A stretch of 64,000 nucleotides of DNA, taken from positions 4,874,407 through 4,938,406 of the forward strand of contig CM030932.1 in NCBI GenBank assembly GCA_018136815.1, read 5' to 3'. Made by a program: the position numbers and the translations under genes. This document shows positions 39,863 to 50,840 of the stretch, in pieces; within the stretch, counting starts at the first letter, position 1, and each line of letters opens with the position of its first letter. The DNA comes from Isochrysis galbana (Eukaryota > Haptophyta > Isochrysidales > Isochrysidaceae). Under the pieces are notes generated by a model that worked only from the letters and a program-made list of their open reading frames with translations, did no database searches and had not been told where the DNA came from.

Positions 39863-41118
39863 GTATTTCCTCAATCCTCACATCCTCATTTTTTATTTTT
39901 ACACCCTCAGAAGTTAAAATAGTGTTTGACTGCCCTACTACCTATGTGCTAAAGACGCGATCGGCTCCAGGAGGACTCGGCAGGTACGACGAGGGCGAAG
40001 AGTCCTCGCGGGCCATCATCTCGTGGGCGGCGCGACAAACCTCTTCACACTTCGATGCTGTTTCTCCCGCCACTGCTCCGTTGGCGGAGATCTTCTAAGC
40101 GATCGGAGAGCCTTCTCAGATCTAGCTCTCCTCGTCGTCGCTGATGCGATCGGGACCCATTGAGAAGAGAGAGAGAGAGAAAGAAAACCACTCTGAAGAT
40201 TCAGGCTACCTCGGGGCCCATTGAGAGGAGAGAGCAGAGAGCAAAGTACCAAAGCCTCCGCCGCGGCGAGACGCCACGCTCTCCGTCGGGAGGAAGACCT
40301 CTCGGACCACCAGCGCTCAGCTGTGAATGAAAAGAGTCCAGCTCGAGGGGTTCGAGCCGTTAGATTCAACGCCAGGGTGGTGGAAGTGGGCGCCCGCCCT
40401 TCTTCGCGAGGCGCGCTCGGTTCGTTGAGGCGATGCCCTCGACGGCGTGCAAGTTCGGCCGAAACGGAGTAATAAAAGGGTGGGCTTGGGCTGGGCGGGA
40501 GTGGCTGTTGGGGCGGGGGGGAGGGGGCGAGAGGGGGGAAGGGGGGGACCTTCTCGGACTCTTCCCAATCCCGCGCGTCTCGGTTTCGTCGATCGCATGC
40601 GGTGACGAGACGCGTTGCCCTCTCTTGGCGCCTTTCCCCCGTTTCTCTTTCCCCCCCCTTTCTTTCCCCCCCCAACCCACAACCTTCTCGCTCCTTCTCT
40701 CTCTCCTCTCTCTTCTGTTCTCTTTCTTCCTGTTCTCTCTCCTCATCACCCGGTGACGCACCGCGGGCAGTGCTCCATCGCTCCCTTCCGCGCAAGCCCC
40801 CCCACCTTGTTCTTTCACCAAAACAGACACCTCTTTTCTCGTAACTCCAGGGGGACTGCGCAGACTCTCTCCCGCCCCGTGCCGTCCGCTCGTTCCCCCC
40901 TCCTCCCCCCTTCGTTCCCCGCCGGCCGCGCGTAGCCCCCACCCACCGTCCACCTAGGCTCAACAGCTCCCTCCTCCCATCCTCCTCTCCTCCCACGTCT
41001 CTCGCGCCCGCCGTTGACGAGCTCCTCAACTCCGCTCGCCTTCAACCTACCTCTCCCTCTCTCTGCGCCTCCTGCGCCACCGCACCGCAAACAGTCTCTC
41101 TCTCTCTCACTCACACAG
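39863..41118. other. Intergenic; GC/CT-rich tract upstream of the 41119 gene
   Basis: Holds a degenerate GTTTGACTGCCCTA motif (39912-39941), a CTGAAGATTCAGGCTAC motif (40190-40206) and, from 40480, long G- and CT-rich runs that become the pyrimidine-rich leader of the gene at 41119. Long frames on both strands (e.g. a Glu/Arg-rich minus-strand frame, 40016-41029) follow the base bias and show no domain. Confidence 0.5.
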
Positions 41119-41553
41119 ATGGTGACGCAGATGCCACCACCTCCCGCGAACGAGAACACCAACGAGTGCCGCGTTGTCTGCTGCTCGCACTGCGCCGACG
41201 TCATCTCGGGAGATGTCTTCATGCTCGCCGATCGCGCCTACTGCTCTCCAAATCACCGGCGCAACGCCTTCGAGAACCTCCGGTGGGATGCCTCCGGACG
41301 TCTTCTGCCGCTACAGAGGGCCGACGGAAAACGCGTCCATGCTAAAGCCACCGCGTGGGGCTGGTTCTCGGGTAGTCGTGCCGCCGCAACTGCCACCAAC
41401 AAGTCACCATCAGCATCCCGGACAGCTCCGACCCCTCAGACTGTCGAGAAACGATTCTCTAGCAGCTCTCGAGCAGTGTCGATCTCACGCTCCCAGTCAA
41501 TGATATCACGCGAGAAGAGCATCGAGGCCACCTGCATCACCGGCAAGGCATGA
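41119..41553 (+). CDS. Small protein with FCS/FLZ-like zinc finger
   Basis: ATG 41119 to stop 41551-41553, 144 residues, preceded by a (CT)n-rich leader with 'cacacag' directly before the ATG. Residues about 16-46, 'CRVVCCSHCADVISGDVFML' followed by 'ADRAYCSPNHRRNAFE', have the spacing of a short treble-clef finger (CxxC ... FCSxxHR) as in plant FLZ (DUF581) and FCS-type fingers, which mediate protein-protein contacts. The remainder is Ser/Arg/Thr-rich with several RSxS-type phosphosite-like motifs ('SRAVSISRSQSMISREKS'). The assignment to FLZ rests on this single motif. Confidence 0.55.
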   Translation: MVTQMPPPPANENTNECRVVCCSHCADVISGDVFMLADRAYCSPNHRRNAFENLRWDASGRLLPLQRADGKRVHAKATAWGWFSGSRAAATATNKSPSASRTAPTPQTVEKRFSSSSRAVSISRSQSMISREKSIEATCITGKA

Positions 41554-42304
41554 TGCCGAGGCGACCGCCTATTCTCGCCAAGTCTTTGCCAGCGCACCTA
41601 TGCGATACCGCCCTATGGCGAAGGACATCATGTGCTGCGCCGATGTGTCTTGAATGACCGCCTCGACGAGCCCTTGTACAACTCTGATAATGTCACCTGC
41701 GGCCATCACCGGAACTTGCACACAATCGCGTGGCCGCATAATGTGCATGCACACCGTTTCCACTTGTTTCGAAGCCATCTTATGTGTTCATTTCAGGCGT
41801 CGCGGCTGCGTCTCTCCCAGTCGTTTTGTTGCTCCCCGGCGACGACGGGTATGGATGGCGCACCGATGCTTTAATTGATGTCGTGGTACAAGAGGGGCCC
41901 ATGGCGAGCGGCTCAGCCCCTGATAAGAGCAGTGAGGCGACTGACATCGTTCATGTTTGGCCCGGTGCACTCGTCGTCGGCATTTCATACTCAGCCGCGA
42001 ACTCCGCTATCCCTCACGCAAGTATAAGTTAGACTACGATGGTGATGATGTGGCTGTGGTTGTGGATTCAATTATTATGGCATGCACATGCAGCCAGTAT
42101 TCAGATATAGTCATAGTCTATGTCATGCTGTTGGTCATTGTTCGTCCGTGCAGACGCCGCAGATCGCATCGCGTTGGTACGGCAAAGGCAAAGATCGCAT
42201 GTATTGTATATTGTAGTTCTTAGTAACCTACATACTGCTCTCGTGGTGTGGAGGAGTGTGATGTGGTGCGTGAGTGCAAAGAAATGGGATGGACGCATGT
42301 ATCC
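41554..42304. other. Intergenic, no confident gene
   Basis: A 69-residue minus-strand frame (41778-41569, 'CMHIMRPRDCVQVPV', 'GDIIRVVQGLVEAVIQDT') looks protein-like and could be an exon of an unrecognised gene. Nothing else is supported. The right end merges into a LINE fragment. Confidence 0.35.
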
Positions 42305-43060
42305 CGTGCTCAGCTTCAAACACATTGGCGCTCCAAGCCAAATGGATACTAAACTATATGGACTCCAGGCAAGCTCAATGGAAGCAAGTACTGGACGCGT
42401 GGTTCTGCCGCACGAACCTCGGAAGGGCCGCGGTGATCGCTGACGTGCCCGCGCACAGACTAACGGACGGAATAAAAGGGACGAGTAAACTCCCGGCCTT
42501 CTGGAAACAAGCCCTCGCTGTTATAAGATCGCTGCACCTAACTCCACTCAAATTAAGCAGGGAAGGAGCCCTGTCTCAGCCGATTTGGAGAAACCCGACG
42601 CACGACGGTCCAAACATGAGCCCCCTGTGGGCTGAGCTTTGGAGCAAACTGGACTGCAATGTCGTACACAACGTATACAAAGACTACGCATGCACGGTAA
42701 TGTTTACCGAAGAAGATTGTGAACAATACCTAAGAAGCAACGATACATACATTCACTTTAAGGGAGAATACATCCCAAGGGACAATTTCTTAAAATCATG
42801 GGAGCAGATCAGAAAACACGCTCAACAGATAGTGGAGACGGCTTCCCAAAACGGCACGGTAGCCCAAAATAGTGAAGATTCTGACACTGAATACCCGGAC
42901 GCAGGAACGCCCAAGACGACAATACACATCACGCAAGACGGCGAATACTTCGCCAAAGAAAACAACGCGCTGGCCGACTCTCCGGGAAAAACCACCGGGG
43001 GGGGGGGAGGAACCTCTCGTCAAAAAAGGAGAACGGCCCTTCCAGCTCGCGCCGTGAGCA
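42305..43060 (+). mobile_element. LINE-type fragment (reverse transcriptase thumb to mid-C-terminal part)
   Basis: An open frame reads 'LALQAKWILNYMDSRQAQWK' (the block that follows the RT core in LINEs), 'AVIRSLHLTPLKLSREGALS' and 'LSQPIWRNPTHDG', then 'CNVVHNVYKDYA' and 'QIRKHAQQIVE'. It aligns along its length with the fragment at 37000-38450. It runs out near 43000 at a G-run and joins unrelated sequence, so it is truncated at both ends. Confidence 0.7.
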
Positions 43061-43259
43061 GTTCTCGAGAAATAAACGACTGCGAGTCGAGTAGCCTGTG
43101 CCACCTTCAGGATACTCTTCTCGAGCTTGAGCCGCTCCCTTCTCTCTCCCGCCTGTCGCCGGCCGCCTCCTACCCGTTTGCTTACGCAAACGGGGCCTGT
43201 TTCTAACCGCACTCCATCGGGGGGGATGCAAAACCCCCCCTCTCCCTCTCTCCACTCTC

Positions 43260-43683
43260 TCCCTTCGTCGTCCCTGCGGCGCGTCGCCATGCGGCGCGCC
43301 CTGGCCTGCTCTCAGGGGCCCTTTGGGGGCTCCCAGGGGGCCAGCAAGGGCAGCTCAGGGGGCAGTGGAGGCTGGGGCTCAGCCCCTGGCCCCCCCTGCC
43401 TCTCCCACGCTCGCCTCGCTGGCCATGGGAGCCGCCCAGAGACACCTGTATGCCTGGCGACCAGGGACAGAGGGGGAGTCAGCTCGAGGGCAGGCCCAGC
43501 GCGGGCGTGGGAGTGCGGCTCGCGGGCCGCGCCCCCGAAGGGTCTGGGCCGGATTGTTGAGTGCCCTGCCCCTGCCAAAGGGCAGGGGCTGGGGTTGATT
43601 GTACGGGCCCACCCCGGGGGGTGTCCGCGATGGTGTGAGGGGGGCGCGAGGCCCCCATTGTCCCCCACTTATAAAAGTAGGTT
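43260..43683 (-). mobile_element. Palindrome-led type-B element
   Basis: Minus-strand start at the palindrome CCTACTTTTATAAGTGG (43681-43665), then a run of hairpins including GGGGGCCTCGCGCCCCC and the CAGCCCCTGCCCTT/AAGGGCAGGGGCTG type. The body (GGCAGCTCAGGGGGCAGTGG, 43347 onward) is shared with 37620 and with the type-A copies. The left limit is uncertain and no TSD was found. Confidence 0.65.
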
Positions 43684-43869
43684 GACTAAGTTGTCTTTCG
43701 ATCCTAGTGTGAACAGTGGGGCTCGCGGCCTTCTAGGCAGATGCTGCCCGCGCGGGCAGCTTGGACTGCGAGAGAGGTGGGGATGGGGAGCGGCACGCGC
43801 TCCATGACCCTATCTTGTTAACGATGGTTGCTCGTTGTGTGTACTAATCATAAGTAACAAGTTCATTCC

Positions 43870-45647
43870 TTACATCGCAGGGACGGGACCTGTAGCCGGG
43901 ACCCAAGGACGCGTGGGTACCGTAAAATTGTCTTTCGCACGACGCAATGCAGCCATTGTGGAGACGTCGTCGGAGGTGCCACAGAAAGTTCGCACCTATG
44001 ATTACATGGCGCACATGACTCAATTGGGCGCATCTCAACAGCAATCCGTGCTGCGCGTGCGTGGAGGTACCACGCAGTGTGGCGCGTGGCCGTATCACAG
44101 TGTGTGCGGGAAAGCGATGCTGTTGGTAGCCCTCTCACATGCCATGAGCTTGAAACTCACCTCCGCTTGGGCGATTCGCATGAAGACATTGTGCTCCTTC
44201 TCCGCTTGGATGGTTGAGGGAACAGTGCGCCCACCCCCAGTGAGTGTCGCATGCGCCCACTCCATCTTGGCAAGAGTGGCGGTGTTCCTGGGTTCGACCT
44301 GTGCGAGCATGGCATTCGTTTCGTTCAATTTGCCGAGATACAATTCGTGCAACCAGGACACGGAGGTGAAAGCATCCGTGACATCAACATTGTAATTGCA
44401 TGTGTGTATCGCGTACCTCGAGACAGAACTGAAGATTCTTTCTTGTGTACTCATGGCCACAATAGACCTGCGAATCACGCGCCAATGTAACAAAGGTGGC
44501 GTCTTTGCTTAAGCGGCTAGAATTTCGAGGCGCGAAGGGGCCAGTTCTGTGCTTGGCTTGAGTCTTGCCAAGGAGGTGTCGTGCAACTTACAAGAGTCTC
44601 AGCAGGTAAAGCGCCTAGCTTGAGCATGGAAAGGCACATTTGCTCTGGCCTGCCCTCGAAGAACCGACCACATCCGCCAACGAAAAGCACATCTCCCGTG
44701 AAGACTGCCGGCGGGAAGCCGCCACGTGCCGGTGGAGTGATGAAATAGCTTATGTGACCTATCATATGAGATCCGATCGGCGGCGATGAGTTTTCCTCAC
44801 AGAATGGTACGGAACGTCCCATGACGACATGGGCGATCGCAAGAGTAAGAAGACATTGCCATTTCCTATGCATGGATATGTACGGCAGAGGGATTTTTAA
44901 ACTCACCGTTGGTGTGTGCCGGGGTGTGAATGCAAGTGATGCTGAGCGCCCCGAGCTGGAGCACATCGCCATCGTCTACCTCCCGAGACTTTGCCTGTAG
45001 ATACCAATGCGGTTGGGTGCATCACTTTCTATAACCCGCAAGTCAGATGACCTCAAATGCTAGGCATGCCGCACTGATTCCATTAGCATCTGGCAAATGT
45101 CATGGCTTATCCACACGACTTGTCGTGTAGCCAGAGGCGCCACCGCCAGACTTGTTCCGACTGCATTGGGGCGAAGGGTCAACCACAACCGCGAGAGCTG
45201 TATTGAGCGCACAGCACACCTGCACGGGATCCATCTTGCCGCCGATGATGGCTACTCCTGGGACCAACTTTGCCATCCGATGGTTACCGCCAGCGTGGTC
45301 AGCATGGTGGTGCGTTGTGAGCACAGTGGTCAGGCGGACACCGAGCGCCTGGGCTGCCTGGACCATCGCGTCCGCATCCACAGGATCGACCGCTGCCGCC
45401 TCTCGTGAGGCCTCGTCCACGATTAGGTACATGTAGTTGTCGGAGAGCGCCTGGAAGGCCTCAGAGATAAGGTGGGGTCAGTGGCCTCAGCCGCCATGTC
45501 GTGCCGGGGAGGTGTGTGCTGGGGCGGTGTGCGTGTGGGAGGGGGGGGGGGAGGGGCGGAGGGAGATGGGGGGAAGGTGTTCCCTCAGCGCGGCAGAAGA
45601 GGGCGGGGCCGCTGCCCCGCGCGCACATTCAAGACGTGGACCTCCAT
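43870..45647 (-). CDS. Glyoxalase II (hydroxyacylglutathione hydrolase)
   Basis: Seven exons: 45647-45627, 45450-45220, 44994-44907, 44758-44592, 44467-44417, 44298-44161 and 43995-43870; junction phases agree and give 273 residues. The first exon is only seven codons (MEVHVLN) and is inferred from its donor GTGCGC and from the family N-terminus. Metallo-beta-lactamase motif [11 protein letters not shown] starts at residue 53 (metal ligands H54, H56, D58, H59). '[13 protein letters not shown]' with 'HISYFITP' carries the next His, '[19 protein letters not shown]' the bridging Asp, and '[17 protein letters not shown]' the CGHEYT His. '[20 protein letters not shown]' and '[11 protein letters not shown]' are the glutathione-binding C-terminal domain. 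It hydrolyses S-lactoylglutathione to lactate and glutathione in the methylglyoxal pathway. No targeting extension is seen, so it is probably cytosolic. Confidence 0.92.
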
Positions 45648-46313
45648 CTCGGGGAGGGAGCGAGCGAGCGAGAGGAGGGGGGTGGAGGCCAAAGGGAATC
45701 AACATTTAGAGAGTAGTTTTAGTAAGATAGCGCGAACACACAAAACCCAAAACGCCCCCCCCCCCCCCCCCCCGGTGAAGCAATTCATGAAGAGCAGGTA
45801 AAGAAAAGCCGAGAAACAGAGAGAGAGAGAAGGAGGGGGGGGGACGGGGGGGGAGAAGAGAAGCAGCGAGAGGGGAGGGGGGGAGGCAATGGAAAGAGAG
45901 CCTCGAGAGCGTATCACCCGCCCCGCCCTCTCTCTCCCCTGGGGCCTTCCCTCTCCACCCCCACCCCCCCCCCCCCCCAAACATACGTGTGAATTCACAC
46001 GTCCATATCAACATTATATACATGTATATATGTATCTTGAGAGTACTTGGAGTACCTCGAAAAGGTACCCCCCCCCCCTCTCTTCAAATGGCTCGCCTCT
46101 GAGCTCGTCCTGTCGCCGCCGCCCTTTCCCACCGAGCGGACCGCAACGAACAACTCTCTGTGGGCGTGCCTCCGTCCGTCAGCGTTGAGTCTGTGCGTCG
46201 TTTGGGCTCATCCAAATCGCCACCAGCAAGTGCACCAGCCGCTTGAGCTGTCCAGACCAGCCCACGTCGCCCGAGAGGGAAGGGGTGGGGGGACTCTCTT
46301 ACTGGGAGCCACC
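45648..46313. promoter_or_regulatory. Divergent upstream region, G- and C-run rich
   Basis: Shared by the minus-strand glyoxalase II gene and the plus-strand coiled-coil gene. It has a GA-rich block (45800-45900), C-runs at 45757-45774 and 45961-45979, and an alternating 'atatacatgtatatatgtat' stretch near 46015-46034. No core promoter element is certain. Confidence 0.45.
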
Positions 46314-48738
46314 ATGCCAACCAGTGCCCAGGCGACGCGGGGGACGCCCTCTCGCCGCACCAGTACACCGCACCGTCATGCTCATCCGTCCGCCGAGCGC
46401 GACCGAGGAGGCACGCCGCATTCTGCCAGGATGAAGAATGCTGTGAGCCCGTATTCGTTGGCGCAGCGGCAGAGGGCAGAGGAGCTTGTTGTGCATGAAC
46501 GTGAACGAGCGGCTCAGGTGTGTGTCTCTGAGAGCGCAGCGGTGGAATCCGATCACGCTAGTGAGATGCGTGGCCACAGATCCGTGCTGGTCTTGGAAAG
46601 ATGGGCGATTCAGTCGCCCGCCCCTTTTCTCTGTAGTCCTCAGTACGTTTACCCTAGCGTGCCTTTCACAAGCAGCCTCACCGTGACATTCAGGCATCGC
46701 AAATTGAGGCGCAAGCCCGTGCTGTTGCAGAAGTTCACTCCCAACTTCATATGCAAGTGGCACGAGCGAACGCAGAGCGAGATTCCGCCACTGCTCAGCT
46801 ACAGCACTTCATGAGGCATTCTGAAGCACTCGCGGTGAAATTAGGGGAAGCAAGCAAGCGAGAGGAGGTGAGCTAAAGACAGCTGGGCGAGAGATATTGC
46901 TAAAAAAGATTAGATGTGCTCGCACAGCGAGGCCATTCACATCCCTACCTCGTCGTCACATGCCACTGACACTCGTCTCCATGTTCCATCATGTCAGTCC
47001 CTGCGCCGTGAGGTGATGCGCTCCCGTATCGAGACGTCTTTGGTCTCGACACTAGCGCATAGCCTAGAGGATGAACTCATAGAAAAAACATTTGCATGTG
47101 TATCAGAAGCGCAGAAGGTGCGCTCCGCAGCCGACGCACCCATCTGTGAAATGATTCGTATCCAAGCGCTCAAATGATTCGTATCCCAACTCAAACTTCA
47201 CCGCCTGTTCCATGTCTCGAACATCGCAGGCAGATCGCCTCCTAGGGCATCTGAGAATGGCTCAGAGCGCCTTGCTAGATGCGCGCTTGGGTGGGGACGG
47301 TAGCTTGCAGCCACTCCCGATTATTGGTCGCACGAGCAACGCACCCACTTCGGCGGGTATGAATCCCTTGAACACTTCTGAATCTCGAGGCACAGGAACG
47401 CATCACAGTATGCATGTGCATCCACCATACGATCAACTAGGCACCGATTCTAGAAATCAAGGCTCGTCTGCCTTCGGTCGTACGGGTGTGGGGGATGACT
47501 CCAACCTCAATCACCGCCATGCCGGTTACGCCAACGAGAACCAACCCTTCCCAACCACTCCACGCTCACCATTGGCGGGTGAACAAAGAAATGCAGCGAG
47601 TGGCGCATCATTCTTTCGCTCACCTGAGAGTCGGCAAAAGGCTGAAGCTATGGCAAGGCAGCTTGATGCCTTGTGGAACAACGCCTTTGGGGGGGTGAGA
47701 GGGAATAACGAGGCGGGATGCTCGGGTGGCGGGCACCCGCCATGCGGCGATGAAGGGTACGCGAGCACATGTGCAACAGGCGATGTAACCCATCTTGATT
47801 CCGCTTTTCATGCCAGCGTTGACGCCGAATCGGAGAACGGGCCCCACTGTGTGCGAGATAGTGTGTCTGAGGTGGTCTCCCGCGCCCCCCAAGGAGGCAC
47901 TCAATCCCCACGGGTATGCGTGAGCTCTCCTAGAGGGAGTGTTAGCGGCTACAGCTTTGCAGCTGGCACATCGGCGCCAAGCTCTCCACGCAATGGCAGC
48001 ACGCTCGAGGCGATGCGCACTGCAGTGAAAGGCCAGCGTCGGACTCATCGGGATGAGGGTCCATCAAGAACAAGTGTTCCTGGATCTCTGCCAACGCGCC
48101 TGGCCGCTACTCGAGACAGCGCCTTGAGCGGGGCGGTGGGTGGCGAAACTTTTCCTGCGGGCCTGGGAGAGCGAGCCAATCATTTGACTTCTTCCCATGG
48201 AAGCCACGGCTCCAACCCTCGACTCCTTGTGCCACAATCACCACAGCCCCCCCCCAGTAGGCCGAGTGCGCGCCGCAGCCTCAGCTACGACGTGAACCCC
48301 ATGGTAAATGCGGGGCCGCGAACTCGTGGAGCAATTACACCTTCGATGAGCCGCTCCTCTTCGATGTCGTCCGTGGGTGGCGCGCCCGCCCGCCAGCGCA
48401 GTTTCCAGGGAGAAGTGGGGAGGGCCATGTCGCGGATGAGTCGCTCCTCCTCAATGTCGTCCGTGATACGTGCACCGACTCACCAGTTTGGAGTCCGGGC
48501 GCCGAACGTGGCGTGGAGCGCAAGCTATTCTACGGCTCCACCGACTCCACGTGCCATCCCCCTGCAAAGATCCCGCGGGACAGGAGGTGTCAGTGGTGTG
48601 CATGACGTGTGTTTTGACGAGGACTCACTCTACGGCAGGCCAACAGGTGCATCAAGTGTTGCATTCAACGAGCGGCCAAACACGGCCCGTGCAAGATCGA
48701 CACCACTCACAAGGAGCAGCTCATTCCGATTAAGATAG
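46314..48738 (+). CDS. Coiled-coil and Ser/Arg-rich protein
   Basis: Four exons: 46314-46517 (68 codons), 46694-46867 (58), 46998-47117 (40) and 47230-48738 (502 plus TAG), all phase 0, total 668 residues. Introns have donors GTGTGT, GTGAGC and GTGCGC and CAG acceptors. ATG 46314 sits in a good context (ACCATGC). Residues about 48-170 form a continuous helical coiled coil ('QRQRAEELVVHERERAAQ', 'ASQIEAQARAVAEVHSQLHM', 'HSLEDELIEKTFACVSEAQK'). The rest is Ser/Pro/Gly-rich and disordered, with the block 'MSRSSSMSSV' occurring twice (about residues 540-575), likely phosphorylation sites. No known family is recognised; a cytoskeletal or centrosomal scaffold is one guess. The stop codon TAG is part of the target duplication of the LTR element that follows. 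Confidence 0.7.
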
Positions 48739-48906
48739 TATCACAGGGTGTCTTGTGCCATTTTTGGTTCTATACCGTTAGTGTGCCTTGTGTGGCAGTG
48801 CCCCCTAGGTATCTTTTAATCATCTTGTCATGGCGTAGCGCGATGGCGGCGCGCCGCGCCGCTCTCTCACCGCCGCCGGGGCTCGCGCTGCGGGCTCCCG
48901 GCGATA
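48739..48906 (+). repeat. 5' LTR of the TRIM-like element
   Basis: Starts TATCACAGGG directly after the stop codon of the upstream gene and ends CCCGGCGATA. No difference from 49682-49849 was seen, so insertion is very recent. Confidence 0.92.
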
Positions 48907-49049
48907 TGGAGCTCCCACCCAGGTAGAGGGGCAGGGCTGGGCTTGCTGAGCCGACTCTCGCGGACCGCCGCGAGCTGCGCGCGCTCGCGCAGTCGCTTTG
49001 GGCTGCATGGCTGCATGGCGACGCATGGTAGCAAGCCCTCCTCTCTCCC

Positions 49050-49560
49050 TCTCTTTCTCCCCCTCTGGGAGAGCTGGTCCCTCTGGGCCCCTTGCTCGGG
49101 AGGGGATGGATCTCATTGATCCTTGCTTGTTTGCACCCCTTGCCCGCATTGCCTCGCCTCGCTCGCGCGCGCTCGCGCGAGCTGCCCCTGTTGATCGCTG
49201 CTCGATCCATTCATTGCTGGGCGAGTGCCCCGTCTGGGTGAGTGCCCCTCTTTCTCTTTCTCTCCGCCTCTCCCCCCTTCCTCTTGTCTGGGAGAGTTGG
49301 GGTCCCGCTGGGCCTCTTCTTCGTTGCGCTGCCGTACTTTCTCTCTCCTCCCCTACTGGGAGGGTCGGTCCATCTGACCGGCTCGGCTGCGCCGTCTTCT
49401 TTCTCTCTCCTCCCCACTGGGAGGGGTCTGCCGCTTGACCACTCGGCTGCTCCCTCGCTGGAGGGTTCGCAGTCCTTCTGACCGCTCGGCTGCACCGCTG
49501 TCTCGTCTCTCTTCTTTCTCTTCTCCCCTGCTGGGGCAGGAATTGTCCCTTTGGGAAAGA
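49050..49560 (+). repeat. Degenerate hairpin array inside the TRIM-like element
   Basis: Repeated units of a CT-rich stretch followed by CTCCC(N)nGGGAGG hairpins and 'TCTGACCGCTCGGCTG'-like spacers (e.g. near 49360, 49425, 49460), about 60 bases apart and imperfect. This may be an RNA packaging or dimerisation structure. Confidence 0.55.
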
Positions 49561-49681
49561 TTGGCCCTTTTTGTTGGCCAAGTTGCAACTTGCTTTTCCA
49601 TCCACATTTGACAGACATTTGTTTGTGTTCAATTTGTGTAAGCGTCATTCGGATCCCATCCGTACTCCGCTTAGGAGGGGG

Positions 49682-49849
49682 TATCACAGGGTGTCTTGTG
49701 CCATTTTTGGTTCTATACCGTTAGTGTGCCTTGTGTGGCAGTGCCCCCTAGGTATCTTTTAATCATCTTGTCATGGCGTAGCGCGATGGCGGCGCGCCGC
49801 GCCGCTCTCTCACCGCCGCCGGGGCTCGCGCTGCGGGCTCCCGGCGATA
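49682..49849 (+). repeat. 3' LTR of the TRIM-like element
   Basis: Identical copy of 48739-48906, preceded by the polypurine tract and followed by GATAG. Confidence 0.92.
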
Positions 49850-49989
49850 GATAGATTTTGAGGCAGCCACTCGTTTCCAGCCTGTATCACGGAGCCGTAT
49901 AGCGGCAATAAATAGCGACCATTGCGCGCCTATGCTTGCGTGAACACTTCACATCGCAGCGCCTTCATACAAAAGACTATTTAATGTTC

Positions 49990-50097
49990 TCGCCACACGC
50001 GCAGGCCGGGAGCACTTGCTTGTGTCCTCCGCATTCGCACGCCGCTACGCGCAGGCCGGGAGCACTTGCTTGTGTCCTCTGCATTCCCACGCCGCTC
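49990..50097 (+). repeat. 50-bp tandem duplication
   Basis: Unit 'acgcgcaggccgggagcact' recurs 50 bases later (49997 and 50047) with two or three mismatches. No gene lies in the surrounding 49855-50263. Confidence 0.85.
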
Positions 50098-50263
50098 TCC
50101 CACCCCGCCTTGCGGCAGCGGCAGCTGCGTAGCTGCCTCCCCTTGTGCTCTAGCGCCCTCGGGGGGCTCGGTGTGGGCTTGGGTTGGTTTGGTGGGTGGC
50201 ATTCACGTGGCCGCCCCTGGCTGGTGATATGTCCTCTCCTTCCACCTCAGTCACCAAGCCACC

Positions 50264-50510
50264 AACCTACTTCTATAAGTGGCTGTCAGCGGGGGCCTCG
50301 CGCCCCCGCCTCACTTCATCGCGGACACCCCCCGGTGTGGGGCCGTACAACTAACCTCAGTCCCTGCCTTGTGGGAGGGGCTGGGCACTCATCATTCTGG
50401 CCCAGACCCCTAGTAGGTAGTAGGCGCGGGCCGCGAGCTACACTCCTAGGTCCCAGGCCCGCGCTGGGCTTGCCCTCGAGCCATCCGCTGGCCACTGCCT
50501 CGTAAGGAAA
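50264..50510 (+). mobile_element. Palindrome-led type-B leader copy
   Basis: Begins AACCTACTTCTATAAGTGG (50264), followed by GGGGGCCTCGCGCCCCC, the ACACCCCCCGGTGTGGGG hairpin and the CAGTCCCTGCC...GGGAGGGGCTG hairpin. It runs toward an A-run and 'CATCTGAAG' at 50502-50524. No TSD was found. Confidence 0.6.
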
Positions 50511-50840
50511 AAAAAACATCTGAAGTTTCCGGGCCGCTATCTCATACTCCGCTCGCAAACTCAAGATTATTCCACAAAGCTCCGCTGAGGCCGAAATCGC
50601 CGCCTACACCAATGCTGCTAAAGACCTTCGCTTCGTACTCAATGTTCTCGAGTTTCTCGAAGCCGAATATAAACTCCCGGCGACAATCTTCTGCGATAAC
50701 TCAGCTACCGTTGCGTCCATCAATCCATCAAGAACCCTGGCGTAAAAGGACGCACTCGACACTACGACAATTGGATCTGGTTTGGTCGCAAACAATATCT
50801 CGATCGTGTTTCCATACCGATGTGGATATCGACTGAAGAT

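Larger units (their letters stand above)
48739..49849 (+). mobile_element. TRIM-like non-autonomous LTR retrotransposon
   Basis: A 1111-bp element with 168-bp LTRs (48739-48906 and 49682-49849) that look identical, flanked by the 5-bp duplication GATAG (48734-48738 and 49850-49854). Termini TATCAC...GCGATA match those of the copia element. Directly after the 5' LTR is TGGAGCTCCCACCCAGGT (48905-48922), the same primer-binding site as in the copia element. The purine tract AGGAGGGGG (49673-49681) precedes the 3' LTR. The internal 775 bases encode no retroviral protein; the long frames on both strands follow CT-rich repeats. It was probably moved by the proteins of a copia element of the same lineage. 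Confidence 0.93.

Noticed and set aside
40016..41029. Long minus-strand frame (337 codons) rich in Arg, Glu, Gly and Ser
   Set aside because: It runs antisense through the CT-rich leader of the gene at 41119; the composition follows the base bias and there is no domain or splice logic.
43835..44395. Plus-strand frame of 186 codons
   Set aside because: It is antisense to exons 6 and 7 of the glyoxalase II gene, whose motifs and splice phases are clear.
48820..49632. Minus-strand frame of 270 codons inside the TRIM-like element
   Set aside because: It includes LTR sequence and antisense hairpin repeats; no retroviral motif.
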